In this document: one piece after another, positions 25,556-34,761 of the stretch | How positions within the stretch are numbered: position 1 is the first letter of the stretch | How the letters are laid out: each line of letters starts with the position of its first letter | Source: Gordonia tangerina | GTDB lineage: Bacteria; Actinomycetota; Actinomycetes; Mycobacteriales; Mycobacteriaceae | NCBI RefSeq assembly: GCF_021556435.1 | Contig: NZ_JAKGCU010000021.1 | Span: 28,581-92,580 of the forward strand | Direction: 5' to 3' | Length of the DNA stretch: 64,000 bases | The notes under the pieces: generated by a model | The model's input: the letters and a program-made list of their open reading frames with translations, nothing else | The model's database searches: none | Told to the model about the DNA's origin: nothing | Made by a program: the position numbers and the translations under genes

Positions 25556-26692
25556 GTGCGCATCGTGCAGTTGGCCAACTTCTACGGCACCCGATCCGGT
25601 GGACTCCGCACGGCGGTCGATCGTTGGGGCGCCGGCTACGTGGCCGCCGGCCACGAGGTCGTATTGGTGGTGCCCGGGGCTCACGACGGCGCCGAGACCC
25701 TCGCCAGCGGCGTGCATCGGGTGTCGGTGCGTGCGCCGCGGCTCCCGATGTCGGGCGGGTACCGGGTGGCACCTCCCGGCCGGGTCGCCGACATTCTGCG
25801 GCACATGCGCCCCGACGCCCTCGAGGTGTCGGATCGCCTGACGTTGCGGGGCTTCGGGCAGTGGGCACGCACGCGTGACGTCCACTCGACGATGGTGTCG
25901 CACGAACGCCTGGATCGACTTTTCGGGATGGTGCTGCCCCGTGCCGCGGCCCGGTCGATGGCCGACGAGGCCAATCGACGCACCGCCCGCTCCTTCGATG
26001 CCGTGGTGTGTACCACTGACTTCGCCGCGGCGGAATTCGGGAGGATCGGCGCCACCAATGTCCGACATGCTCCACTGGGCGTAGACCTCGAGGTATTCGA
26101 TCCGCGCCATGCCGACCCCAATGTCGGCGCGCGCTACGCCGACGACACCACCACACTCATCACCCATTGCGGACGGCTGTCGCCGGAGAAACGCGCCGAC
26201 CGCAGCATCGCAGCGATCGCCGAACTCCACTCCGCACGGCGCCGGGTGCATCTGGTCGTGGCCGGTGACGGGCCGCGCCGTCCCTCGCTCGAACGCGCCG
26301 CCCGGGGCCTGCCGGTGACCTTCCTCGGTCACGTCGCCGATCGTCGGCAGGTCGCCGCCCTGCTGGCGACCACCGAGATCTCCTTGGCACCGGGCCCCCA
26401 CGAGACCTTCTGTCTCTCGGCGTTGGAGTCGTTGGCGTCGGGCACACCCGTCGTCGCGTCACGCTCGTCCGCCGTTGCCGGCCTGGTGGATCCCACGTGC
26501 GGTGCGCTGGCCCACAACACCCCCGCCGGATTCGCCGCCGCCATCGAACAGGTCCTCGAACTACCCCGACCGGAACGGGAGTGGGCGGCCCGCCGACGCG
26601 CGAGCGGCTTTCGCTGGCCGGATTCGGTCGCCAGGCTTGCCGTACATCGCGGCGCCGACGACGGGCCGATCTCAGCCGGCCAGCGACCGTAG
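25556..26692 (+). CDS. pimC: GT4 glycosyltransferase, PimC-type alpha-mannosyltransferase
   Basis: This 378-residue GT-B fold glycosyltransferase opens VRIVQLANFYGTRSGGLRTAVDRWG, and includes DALEVSDRLTLR, THCGRLSPEKRADRSI (the donor-site region) and the catalytic EX7E-like segment GPHETFCLSALESLASGTPVV. The whole pattern matches PimC, which adds the third mannose to phosphatidylinositol mannosides in some mycobacteria. GTG 25556 is chosen to match the family N-terminus; the frame extends 11 codons upstream. The 3' end overlaps the convergent rdgB by 21 bp. M. tuberculosis H37Rv does not have it at this position, so this is an insertion relative to that order. Confidence 0.82.
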   Translation: MRIVQLANFYGTRSGGLRTAVDRWGAGYVAAGHEVVLVVPGAHDGAETLASGVHRVSVRAPRLPMSGGYRVAPPGRVADILRHMRPDALEVSDRLTLRGFGQWARTRDVHSTMVSHERLDRLFGMVLPRAAARSMADEANRRTARSFDAVVCTTDFAAAEFGRIGATNVRHAPLGVDLEVFDPRHADPNVGARYADDTTTLITHCGRLSPEKRADRSIAAIAELHSARRRVHLVVAGDGPRRPSLERAARGLPVTFLGHVADRRQVAALLATTEISLAPGPHETFCLSALESLASGTPVVASRSSAVAGLVDPTCGALAHNTPAGFAAAIEQVLELPRPEREWAARRRASGFRWPDSVARLAVHRGADDGPISAGQRP

Positions 26693-27286
26693 GACGGGCA
26701 CCAACTGCGCCAACGCTTTTCCGCGGTGGCTCAACGAGTCTTTCTCGGCGGCCGACAATTCCGCCGACGACCGGCCGGCGGCCACGTCATCATCGGGCAC
26801 GAACAACGGGTCGTATCCGAAACCGTTGTCGCCCCGCGGCGCCCGCAACAGGGTGCCGCGCCATTCGCCGCGGACCACGGTCTGTTCGCCGGACGGGGTC
26901 ACCAACGCACATGCCGACACAAAGGCGGCGCCACGACGCTCGTCGGGCACGTCGCCGATCTGAGCCAGCAACAGATCGTTGTTGGCCCGATCATCACCAT
27001 GGCGACCACTCCATCGTGCCGACAGCACCCCCGGCATACCGTTGAGTGCGTCCACGGACAATCCCGAATCATCTGCCAGACAGGTCATTCCGGTCGCGCG
27101 CGCACCAGCGACGGCTTTGATCAGCGCGTTGTCCTCGAAGGTCGCGCCGGTTTCCGGTTCCTCCGGGTACTCGGCGACCGCATCGAGTCCGATTACGTCG
27201 ACACCGGTGATACCGGCACCGTCGAGGACGCGGCGCAGTTCGGCGAGCTTCTTAGCGTTTCGGCTCGCGACCAGCACTGTCGACAT
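26672..27286 (-). CDS. rdgB: XTP/dITP diphosphatase (RdgB/HAM1)
   Basis: A 204-residue nucleotide-pool sanitiser that hydrolyses dITP and XTP to monophosphates. Family marks are VLVASRNAKKLAELRRVL at the N-terminus, the ETGATFEDNALIKA motif, CLADDSGLSVDALNGMPGVLSARWSG, and the C-terminal GFGYDPLFVP and LSHRGKAL. ATG 27286 overlaps the stop of rph by one base (TGATG), so expression is coupled. It is the last gene of the minus-strand operon starting at mec. Confidence 0.96.
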   Translation of the reverse strand: MSTVLVASRNAKKLAELRRVLDGAGITGVDVIGLDAVAEYPEEPETGATFEDNALIKAVAGARATGMTCLADDSGLSVDALNGMPGVLSARWSGRHGDDRANNDLLLAQIGDVPDERRGAAFVSACALVTPSGEQTVVRGEWRGTLLRAPRGDNGFGYDPLFVPDDDVAAGRSSAELSAAEKDSLSHRGKALAQLVPVLRSLAG

Positions 27287-28041
27287 CAGGACGGGCTGGG
27301 CAAGGTGCCCGGATAGGGCTCGGCCAGCACCTCGCGCTGCGCCTCGAAGAGCTTGTCGGTGCCCACCATCGCGATGTCGAGCAGTTTGTCGAGGGTGGCG
27401 CGCGGGAAGGTGGCGCCCTCACCGGTGCCCTGCACCTCCACGAGCGTGCCGGCGTCGGTGGCGACCACGTTCATATCGACCTCGGCGCGGGAGTCCTCCT
27501 CGTACGGCAGGTCGAGACGGACCCGGCCGTCCACCACGCCGACGCTCACCGCGGCGATCATGCACGACAACGGCTGCGGGTCCTTCAGTCGCCCGGCCGC
27601 CTTCAGATAGGTGACGGCATCGGCGAGCGCGACGTAGGCGCCGGTGATCGCCGCGGTTCGGGTTCCGCCGTCGGCCTGCAGCACATCGCAGTCGATGGCG
27701 ATCGTGTTCTCTCCGAGGGCGGCCAGGTCGATGCACGCTCGCAGCGAGCGCCCCACCAGCCGACTGATCTCGTGGGTGCGGCCACCCACCTTCCCCTTCA
27801 CCGACTCGCGACTGGAGCGCTCATGAGTCGACGACGGCAACATCGCGTATTCGGCGGTCAGCCAGCCCAATCCAGAACCGCGCCGCCAGGGCGGCACGCC
27901 CTCGGTGACGCTGGCCGTACACATCACCCGGGTGTCGCCGAATTCGACCAGCACCGACCCCGCCGGATGCGAGGTGAACCCGCGGGTGAAGGTGATCGGT
28001 CGCAGTTCGTCGTCGGCCCTGCCGTCAGCTCGTGTGGTCAC
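27286..28041 (-). CDS. rph: Ribonuclease PH
   Basis: A 251-residue phosphorolytic 3'-5' exoribonuclease that trims tRNA 3' ends. It has the RNase PH features [50 protein letters not shown], the phosphate-binding [16 protein letters not shown], and [20 protein letters not shown]. It precedes rdgB with a one-base overlap and follows the metallo-hydrolase by 51 bp, the same order as in mycobacteria. Confidence 0.96.
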   Translation of the reverse strand: MTTRADGRADDELRPITFTRGFTSHPAGSVLVEFGDTRVMCTASVTEGVPPWRRGSGLGWLTAEYAMLPSSTHERSSRESVKGKVGGRTHEISRLVGRSLRACIDLAALGENTIAIDCDVLQADGGTRTAAITGAYVALADAVTYLKAAGRLKDPQPLSCMIAAVSVGVVDGRVRLDLPYEEDSRAEVDMNVVATDAGTLVEVQGTGEGATFPRATLDKLLDIAMVGTDKLFEAQREVLAEPYPGTLPSPS

Positions 28042-28092
28042 GGATCCAACTGTAACGATCGGCCTCCCGCGCCGATCGAGGCGGGAGCGCGC

Positions 28093-28860
28093 TCACTCGA
28101 CCAGGTCGAACACCTGTCCGGGCCGCACCAGGTCGACGGGCCCGGCGAAGGTCGACCTCGCCTCCGCGAGAATCTCCTCGGCATCAAACCAGGGCGCGAG
28201 GTGCGTCAACGCCAGGCTGCGAACACCGGCTTTCGTCGCGATCTGACCGGCTTCATACCCGGACAGGTGCAGGTTCGGTGGCCGCTCGTCGGGTGCATGT
28301 GTCCAGGTGGCCTCACACAGGAACACATCGGCTCCCTCGGCGACCTCCACCACCTCGTCACACATCCCGGTATCGCCGCTGAAGGCCACCACTTGCCCCT
28401 GCGGCCCGGTCACCCGCAGCCCGTAGGTCTCGGGTGGATGGTTCACCCGGACGGGGGTGACCGTGAGACCGTGAAGCTCCACATCGACGCGGTCCTGCCA
28501 CTCCACCGCGTCGAAGGTGTCGGAGATGTCGTCGACCTCGCCGGCGACCTCGGCCGACGCCGCCCCCACGCGCACCGCGGTGCCCGACGGCCCGTACAGG
28601 CGAGCCCGGTTGCCGGCCGGATTCGGCGCGTACCGACGCCACACCAGCATGGCCGGCAGATCCAGACAATGGTCGGCGTGCAGATGACTGAGCATGACGT
28701 CGACGTCGACGGGATCGACGCGGCTCTGCAGTTCACCGAGGACCCCGGGTCCGCAGTCCATCAGGACCGGTCGTTGTCCATCCACCGCGACGAGGTATCC
28801 CGAGCAGGCGCTCCCGGGCCCGCCCACACTTCCGGAACAGCCGAGGACGGTGAGACGCAT
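28093..28860 (-). CDS. MBL-fold metallo-hydrolase (Rv1339-type, cyclic-nucleotide phosphodiesterase-like)
   Basis: This is a 255-residue metallo-beta-lactamase-fold protein. The zinc motif is LSHLHADHCLDL (HxHxDH), with further ligands in FSGDTGMCDE and LALTHLAP. The N-terminus MRLTVLGCSGSVGGPGSACSGYLV is characteristic of the Rv1339 group, reported as an atypical cAMP phosphodiesterase in mycobacteria. By homology it hydrolyses a phosphodiester. It lies 98 bp downstream of murI and upstream of rph in the conserved operon. The substrate is inferred from the M. tuberculosis orthologue. Confidence 0.85.
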   Translation of the reverse strand: MRLTVLGCSGSVGGPGSACSGYLVAVDGQRPVLMDCGPGVLGELQSRVDPVDVDVMLSHLHADHCLDLPAMLVWRRYAPNPAGNRARLYGPSGTAVRVGAASAEVAGEVDDISDTFDAVEWQDRVDVELHGLTVTPVRVNHPPETYGLRVTGPQGQVVAFSGDTGMCDEVVEVAEGADVFLCEATWTHAPDERPPNLHLSGYEAGQIATKAGVRSLALTHLAPWFDAEEILAEARSTFAGPVDLVRPGQVFDLVE

Positions 28861-28958
28861 ACGCCCTACTGTGCCACGCCGCGGCGCCGCGATGTCCGGC
28901 TACGGGGTCACGAGTGTCCAACGATGGTCTGGGCGCGAGCTGAGAATCTGCTCACGAA

Positions 28959-29759
28959 TTACAGGTGCTGCACCTGTCCGATCGTGGGACCGAGGAAGCG
29001 GGTCGACAGGCGGGCGAAGAACTCCGGGTCGCCGGTAGCCCGGAACTCACGTACCGCATCGCGATCGCCGTGCGGGTGCAGCAGATCGAGCTCGGTGAGT
29101 ACCCGGAAGAGGTCTTTGGCGGTCTCCTCGGCGCTGGACACCAGGGTCACCTGATCGCCCATCGCGAGTTGGATCACCCCTGACAACAGTGGGTAGTGGG
29201 TGCACCCGAGTACCACGGTGTCCACGTCGGCCTGCTGCAGCGGTTCGAGGTAGCCCTGCGCCAAACCGAGGATCTGGCGCCCGCTGGTGATCCCGCGCTC
29301 CACGAAGTCGACAAAACGCGGACACGCCACGGCGGTGATCTCCGCGTCGCGGGCCGCGGCGAACGAATCCTGGTACGCACGCGAGGCGATCGTTGCCTGC
29401 GTCCCGATCACGCCGATGCGTCCCGTCTTGGTGGCCACCACCGCACGCCGCACCGCCGGCAGGACCACCTCGACCACCGGAATCGGCGCGTAGCGTTCGC
29501 GGGCATCGCGCAGACAGGCGGCCGAGGCGGTGTTGCACGCGATGACAATCGCTTTCACCCCCCGTTCGGCCAGGTCATCGCCGATCGCCAGGGCGTGCCG
29601 CCGGATGTCGGGGATCGCCAACGGGCCGTAGGGACCGTTGGCGGTGTCACCGATGTAGACGACGTCCTCGTCGGGCAGGAGGTCGATGATGGCGCGGGCC
29701 ACCGTCAGACCACCCACACCGGAGTCGAAGATGCCGATGGGGGCCTGTTGTGCCGTTAT
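28959..29759 (-). CDS. murI: Glutamate racemase, apparent ATA start codon
   Basis: MurI interconverts L- and D-glutamate for peptidoglycan. Both catalytic-cysteine motifs are visible, [12 protein letters not shown] and [11 protein letters not shown], as are the start-region signature [19 protein letters not shown] and [10 protein letters not shown]. No ATG, GTG or TTG occurs in frame near the expected N-terminus. The only codon aligned with the family's initiator is ATA at 29759, seven bases after GGGGG and overlapping the rhomboid stop in ATAA. The nearest canonical upstream start is a GTG about 45 codons inside the rhomboid gene, which would add an unrelated tail. From ATA the product is 266 residues. 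Either a rare start codon or a base error must be assumed. Confidence 0.88.
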   Translation of the reverse strand: MTAQQAPIGIFDSGVGGLTVARAIIDLLPDEDVVYIGDTANGPYGPLAIPDIRRHALAIGDDLAERGVKAIVIACNTASAACLRDARERYAPIPVVEVVLPAVRRAVVATKTGRIGVIGTQATIASRAYQDSFAAARDAEITAVACPRFVDFVERGITSGRQILGLAQGYLEPLQQADVDTVVLGCTHYPLLSGVIQLAMGDQVTLVSSAEETAKDLFRVLTELDLLHPHGDRDAVREFRATGDPEFFARLSTRFLGPTIGQVQHL

Positions 29760-30394
29760 GAGCGCACCCCCGGGAACTGCTGGGGCGCAGACTTCTTGGC
29801 CTTGCGACGGTCTCTGTCGGCGAGGTACCAGGCGGCCAGGATGCCACCGATGGCACCGAACAGATGCCCCTGCCACGACACGGTCGGATTCGTCGGGAGC
29901 ACTCCCCACAGAATCGAGCCGTAGATGAGGAACAACACCACCCCGCCGAGAATCTGCCAGATGTCGCGGTTGAACAACCCGCGCACCAGCAGGTAGGTCA
30001 GCCAGCCGAAGATGATCCCGGAGGCACCCACGGTGACCGTGTACGGCGGCGCGAACAGCCAGACACCCAGACCCGACACCAACCAGACGATGGCGGTGAC
30101 GATGACGAACCGCCGCGTCATCAGCAGCAGAAAGCCCAACACCAGTCCCGGCACCAGATTGGCGAACAGGTGAGCCCAGTCGTCGTGCAGGAACGGCGCC
30201 CACAGGATGCCGTCGAGCCCGTCGACCTGACGCGGGACGATACCCGCCTGGTCGAGATCGTAATTGGTGGCCGCGTCAATCCCCTCGATCACGAACATCA
30301 GTGCGGTGATCGCGGCCATGATGATCACCGACCGCTGCCAGAGCGGGCGGTCGCCCGTGGTGGCTGTGCCAGGCGACGCGGGATTGACGGTCAT
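29756..30394 (-). CDS. Rhomboid-family intramembrane serine protease
   Basis: A 212-residue membrane protein with six predicted helices. The catalytic serine motif GASGIIFG and the catalytic His in [11 protein letters not shown] are present, as is the luminal [11 protein letters not shown] corresponding to the HxxxN element. It cleaves transmembrane substrates; none is identified for this family in actinobacteria. ATG 30394 has AGGA upstream; the GTG at 30418 is less likely because it precedes that ribosome site. It lies between cysM and murI, as Rv1337 does in M. tuberculosis, and its stop overlaps the murI start. Confidence 0.92.
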   Translation of the reverse strand: MTVNPASPGTATTGDRPLWQRSVIIMAAITALMFVIEGIDAATNYDLDQAGIVPRQVDGLDGILWAPFLHDDWAHLFANLVPGLVLGFLLLMTRRFVIVTAIVWLVSGLGVWLFAPPYTVTVGASGIIFGWLTYLLVRGLFNRDIWQILGGVVLFLIYGSILWGVLPTNPTVSWQGHLFGAIGGILAAWYLADRDRRKAKKSAPQQFPGVRS

Positions 30395-30414
30395 GGCTCT
30401 TCCTGTCGGTGCGA

Positions 30415-31404
<990 letters not shown>

Positions 31405-31680
31405 CTACTGGCCGCCGGCGACGGCGGGCAGAATCGTGACGTCGTCGCCGTCGTCGATCGCGGTGCCGAGACCTCCGGAGAACCGCACGTCCTCGTCGTT
31501 GACGTACACGTTGACGAATCGGTGCAGCTTGCCGTCGGCGACCAGGCGTTCCTTGATGCCCGGGTTGGCCGACTCGAGGTTGTCGATGACCTCCGACAGT
31601 GTCGAACCGTTCGCCTCGACACGCTTCTCACCTCCGGTGTGGGTGCGCAAGATGGTCGGGATGGACACGGTTACGGCCAT
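31405..31680 (-). CDS. cysO: CysO, ubiquitin-like sulfur carrier (C-terminus GGQ)
   Basis: A 91-residue MoaD/ThiS-fold protein (VTVSIPTILRTHTGGEKRV at the start, RFVNVYVNDEDVRFSGG, and the tail ILPAVAGG followed by Gln). Sulfur carriers must expose a terminal Gly-Gly for thiocarboxylation, and M. tuberculosis CysO ends exactly at GG. Here one extra Gln follows (codon CAG just before TAG 31405), so a peptidase, plausibly the adjacent Mec, would have to remove it. It sits between mec (6 bp) and cysM (3 bp). Confidence 0.93.
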   Translation of the reverse strand: MAVTVSIPTILRTHTGGEKRVEANGSTLSEVIDNLESANPGIKERLVADGKLHRFVNVYVNDEDVRFSGGLGTAIDDGDDVTILPAVAGGQ

Positions 31681-31686
31681 GGTGGC

Positions 31687-32094
31687 TCAGCTCCTGATCT
31701 CGATCGGTTCTTCGGTCACCACGCCATCGACGATGCGATAGCTGCGGATCTCCGCGTTCTCGGCGTCCCGCGTGGACACCAGCACATAGTGGGCGTTGGG
31801 TTCGCTCGCATACGAGATGTCGGTGCGACTCGGATAGGCCTCGGTCGCGGTGTGCGAGTGATAGATGACCACGGGTTCCTCGTCGAGCCGGTCCATCTCT
31901 CGCCAGACCTTGAGTTGCTCGGCAGAGTCGAAGCGGTAGAACGTCGGTGACCGCTCCGCGTTGATCATCGCGATGAACCGCTCCGGCTGATCCGAACCCT
32001 CCCGACCCGCGATCACACCGCAGGCCTCATCAGGATGGTCGGCACGCGCATGCGCGACCATCGCATCAACCAGTTCCTGGCTGATCGTCAACAC
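31687..32094 (-). CDS. mec: Mec, JAMM/MPN+ zinc protease of the CysO pathway
   Basis: A 135-residue JAMM-fold metalloprotease. The motif is complete: Glu in HPDEACGVIAG, then YHSHTATEAYPSRTDI, giving HxH...SxxD zinc and catalytic residues. In mycobacteria it releases cysteine from the CysO-Cys adduct. GTG 32094 has AGGAGG at 7 bp upstream; the open frame extends 56 codons further but those are not conserved-looking. It is the first gene of the eight-gene operon, with the promoter presumably in the 160 bp shared with divergent tpx. Confidence 0.93.
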   Translation of the reverse strand: MLTISQELVDAMVAHARADHPDEACGVIAGREGSDQPERFIAMINAERSPTFYRFDSAEQLKVWREMDRLDEEPVVIYHSHTATEAYPSRTDISYASEPNAHYVLVSTRDAENAEIRSYRIVDGVVTEEPIEIRS

Positions 32095-32255
32095 TCGTGG
32101 TCCTCCTGCTCCACCGCTGTCGGTCACCGCTTTGGGGTGCGGTTGCACGGTCAACGACAACGTCGCCGCCGACCACGCTATTCCCCGCCGACCGGCCGGG
32201 TATACGGACCCGGCGGCTCGACGAGCTTCGTCCACAATTTGGCACACTGGTCTCC

Positions 32256-32756
32256 ATGGCACAGATCACATTGGGCGGCAACCCGATCAACACCGTCGGC
32301 GACCTGCCCACAGTCGGCTCACGCGCTCCGGAGTTCACCCTGACCGGCGGCGACCTGTCATCGCTGACGAGCGCCGACTTCGGGTCGCAACCAGTGGTCC
32401 TGAACATCTTCCCCTCCGTCGACACTCCGGTGTGCGCCGCGAGCGTGCGTACGTTCAATGAACGCGTCGGCGAGTCGGGGGCGGCTGTCGTGTGTGTCTC
32501 GAACGACCTGCCGTTCGCGCAGCAGCGATTCTGCGGCGCCGAGGGAATTGAGAACGTCACGGCAGCGTCCGCGTTCCGCGACACGTTCGGCGCCGACTAC
32601 GGGGTGACCATCGCCGACGGACCGATGGCGGGGTTGTTGGCGCGTGCGATCGTGGTGATAGCCGACGGCATCGTCACCTATACCGAGTTGGTCCCCGAGA
32701 TCGGCCAGGAGCCGGACTACGACTCCGCGCTGCGTGCGGTTCCCCAAGCACAATAG
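32256..32756 (+). CDS. tpx: Thiol peroxidase Tpx (2-Cys peroxiredoxin)
   Basis: A 166-residue Tpx-type peroxiredoxin reducing H2O2 and alkyl peroxides with thioredoxin. The peroxidatic Cys60 is in FPSVDTPVCAASVRTFNE, the resolving Cys93 in QRFCGAEGI, and the start MAQITLGGNPINTVG is the family's. ATG 32256 gives the exact family length. It is divergent from mec and converges on the MFS gene. Its place beside the cysteine-synthesis operon joins two thiol systems. Confidence 0.95.
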   Translation: MAQITLGGNPINTVGDLPTVGSRAPEFTLTGGDLSSLTSADFGSQPVVLNIFPSVDTPVCAASVRTFNERVGESGAAVVCVSNDLPFAQQRFCGAEGIENVTAASAFRDTFGADYGVTIADGPMAGLLARAIVVIADGIVTYTELVPEIGQEPDYDSALRAVPQAQ

Positions 32757-32802
32757 GCCCCCGCGTCCACCAAACGGAGGGGCAGAAACGCCGAAAGCCA
32801 CT

Positions 32803-34044
32803 TCAGTCGCGCGACGGCAGATGTTTCCGGGAACCGTTCAGCACGACGGCGAACGACACCCCCAGCAACGCCGCGAGGATCAGCAACAACCCGATGGTGG
32901 TGAAGGGCGGCGTCAGGGCTGCGAGGATGGTCGGAGCCGCGAATCCGGTGTAAGCCACCGCATAGAACACCCCGGTCAGCTTCGCCATTTCGTGTGGTGG
33001 CGCGATCCGCTGCACCTCCATCAGCCCGGACACCAGGCCGATGCCGAAACCGCAGCCGAGTACCACACTGGCGGCCACGCCGACCAACAGATCCTCCGTG
33101 GAGACCGCGAGAATCATGGCCGCAAGCCCGCCGACCAGGGTCAGCAGCGCGACGATGAGTCCACGCGCACTCGAGTGTGAATCGATCCTGCGGGCCACCG
33201 GCTGGATGAGCGCGCCTGAGCTCAGCGCGATCACGCTCAGCAGTGTCGCGTAAGCCAGGCCCAAACCTCCTGCGGCATCGGCCAGGAGCACCGGCTGATA
33301 CCCGTAGGACAGACCGCAGGCGATGAACAGCCACGGCCCACAGATCATCACCACACGAACGAACCGTCGATGACGCACGGACGTGACCCGCAGCCGGGCC
33401 AACAGCGGGGCCGGTGGCCCGGCGGTCACCGTCTCGGGCGGTCGCCGGAGCACCCACAGGAATGGAATGGTGACAATGATGTGGACCACGAACGGCAGGA
33501 TCTGTGGGTAGGGGCCCCACTGTGCGATGCAGCCGGCGACGAGTGCCCCGAGGGCGGAGCCCAGTGTGAAGGCAAGCGACGCCCGACGCGCGCCCGCACC
33601 GGCGTCAACGCCGACGTCGTGCGGCGCCATCGAGAGTTCCTTGAGCCAGCTCGACCCGACCGTCATCGCCGTGCCCACCGCCATCCCTGCGAACAACCGT
33701 CCGAGGATGATCGGGACCTGCCCGTACTCGTCGAAGGCCAGCAAGAGGCTGCCCAACACGCCGAAGGCCACACCCGCGATCATCGACGGCCGCCGACCCT
33801 GATGATCGGAGACCGCCCCCGCAACGACCAGTGCCGGCGCCAGACCCGCAACGTACACAGCGAGAAAGAGGGTGACCGTGGCCGCCGAATAGTGTTCGAC
33901 GTCGCGATACATCAGCAGCAGCGGGCTGAACTGGTTGCCCGACCACGCGCACACGAACAGCGCGCCGAAGACCAGCAGCCACGGACGAGTCGTCTTCGCA
34001 TCCGAAGTGCCTGCCGACACCGAGATGTGTTCCCGCACAGTCAC
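32803..34044 (-). CDS. MFS transporter, second gene of a gntR-mfs operon
   Basis: A 413-residue 12-helix major facilitator. The MFS loop signature is AGAVSDHQGRRPSMI between helices 2 and 3, and helices alternate regularly to the C-terminus. GTG 34044 overlaps the stop of the upstream GntR gene (GTGA), so the regulator and transporter are co-translated. The substrate cannot be told; the arrangement suggests an effector-inducible uptake or efflux pump. This pair, with tpx, interrupts the mec/P1-peptidase adjacency known from M. tuberculosis. Confidence 0.85.
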   Translation of the reverse strand: MTVREHISVSAGTSDAKTTRPWLLVFGALFVCAWSGNQFSPLLLMYRDVEHYSAATVTLFLAVYVAGLAPALVVAGAVSDHQGRRPSMIAGVAFGVLGSLLLAFDEYGQVPIILGRLFAGMAVGTAMTVGSSWLKELSMAPHDVGVDAGAGARRASLAFTLGSALGALVAGCIAQWGPYPQILPFVVHIIVTIPFLWVLRRPPETVTAGPPAPLLARLRVTSVRHRRFVRVVMICGPWLFIACGLSYGYQPVLLADAAGGLGLAYATLLSVIALSSGALIQPVARRIDSHSSARGLIVALLTLVGGLAAMILAVSTEDLLVGVAASVVLGCGFGIGLVSGLMEVQRIAPPHEMAKLTGVFYAVAYTGFAAPTILAALTPPFTTIGLLLILAALLGVSFAVVLNGSRKHLPSRD

Positions 34045-34679
34045 ATCGCACCCCGATACCGAGCGAAATGCGCTGTGAGCAGCTCACGGTATCGCGACTG
34101 ATCTCCGTCGAACAGCGCCTGGGCCAGCTGTATGTGGTCATCATGGGCCGCCGCCAGATTGGCCGGATCGACCGCCAGCAGTACATTGCGCAATCGCTGC
34201 TGGCGGCTTCGGAGCTGTTCGTAAAAGTGTACGGCGATGGGGTTTGCCGAGGCCGCCACGATGTGCGCATGGAACTCGTCGTCGGCGACAACGAAACCGG
34301 CGAGGTCCGATTGCGCGACACAACGCGCCTGTCGAGCAAGGTTGTCGCGGATCGCCGTCTGCTCGGAATCGCTCGGGCCCCCGGCTACGCAGACCTGCCC
34401 GGCCGCAGCACATTCCACGCCCTCGCGCATGGCCAACACATTCGAGACTTCCGCCGGATCGACCGGGGTCACCACTGCTCCCCGACGCGGGATCAACCTG
34501 AGCAGCTGCTCGGCGCCGAGCCTCAGAAAGGCCTCGTGCGTGGGGGTCCGGCTGATGCCGAGTTCGTGGGCGATCTCAACCTCGCTGAGCAGTTCGCCGC
34601 CGGACCACTCGCCGGTGACGATCCGGTCACGAACCGTCGAGTACGCCAGGTCGACGGCATTGAGGGCTTGCTTAGCCAT
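34041..34679 (-). CDS. GntR-family (FCD-type) transcriptional regulator
   Basis: A 212-residue FadR/VanR-type regulator: winged helix AYSTVRDRIVTGEWSGGELLSEVEIAHELGISRTPTHEAFLRL followed by RRGAVVTPV and a helical FCD domain with likely metal/ligand His (DDEFHAHIVAA). ATG 34679 is preferred over 34718 because the earlier codons lie in a palindromic TGCATGC-AA-GCATGCA site that is probably its operator. It is followed by the co-translated MFS gene. It probably represses its own operon until a small acid or related ligand binds. Confidence 0.85.
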   Translation of the reverse strand: MAKQALNAVDLAYSTVRDRIVTGEWSGGELLSEVEIAHELGISRTPTHEAFLRLGAEQLLRLIPRRGAVVTPVDPAEVSNVLAMREGVECAAAGQVCVAGGPSDSEQTAIRDNLARQARCVAQSDLAGFVVADDEFHAHIVAASANPIAVHFYEQLRSRQQRLRNVLLAVDPANLAAAHDDHIQLAQALFDGDQSRYRELLTAHFARYRGAM

Positions 34680-34701
34680 GCGAAGCACCGTAGCACCATC
34701 T

Positions 34702-34717
34702 TGCATGCAAGCATGCA
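34702..34717. promoter_or_regulatory. GntR-type operator TGCATGC-AA-GCATGCA
   Basis: This is a 16-bp inverted repeat with perfect 7-bp arms and an AA centre, containing the palindrome TTGCATGCAA at 34701-34710. It is 22 bp before the chosen start of the gntR gene, consistent with autoregulation. Confidence 0.65.
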
Positions 34718-34761
34718 TCCAAGCTCTCGGATCGAACTGCGGCGCTCGACCTCGCGACCGT

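Noticed and set aside
29757..30203. Upstream GTG/ATG starts for murI inside the rhomboid gene
   Set aside because: They would add 45-148 residues of rhomboid antisense-frame sequence with no resemblance to glutamate racemases.
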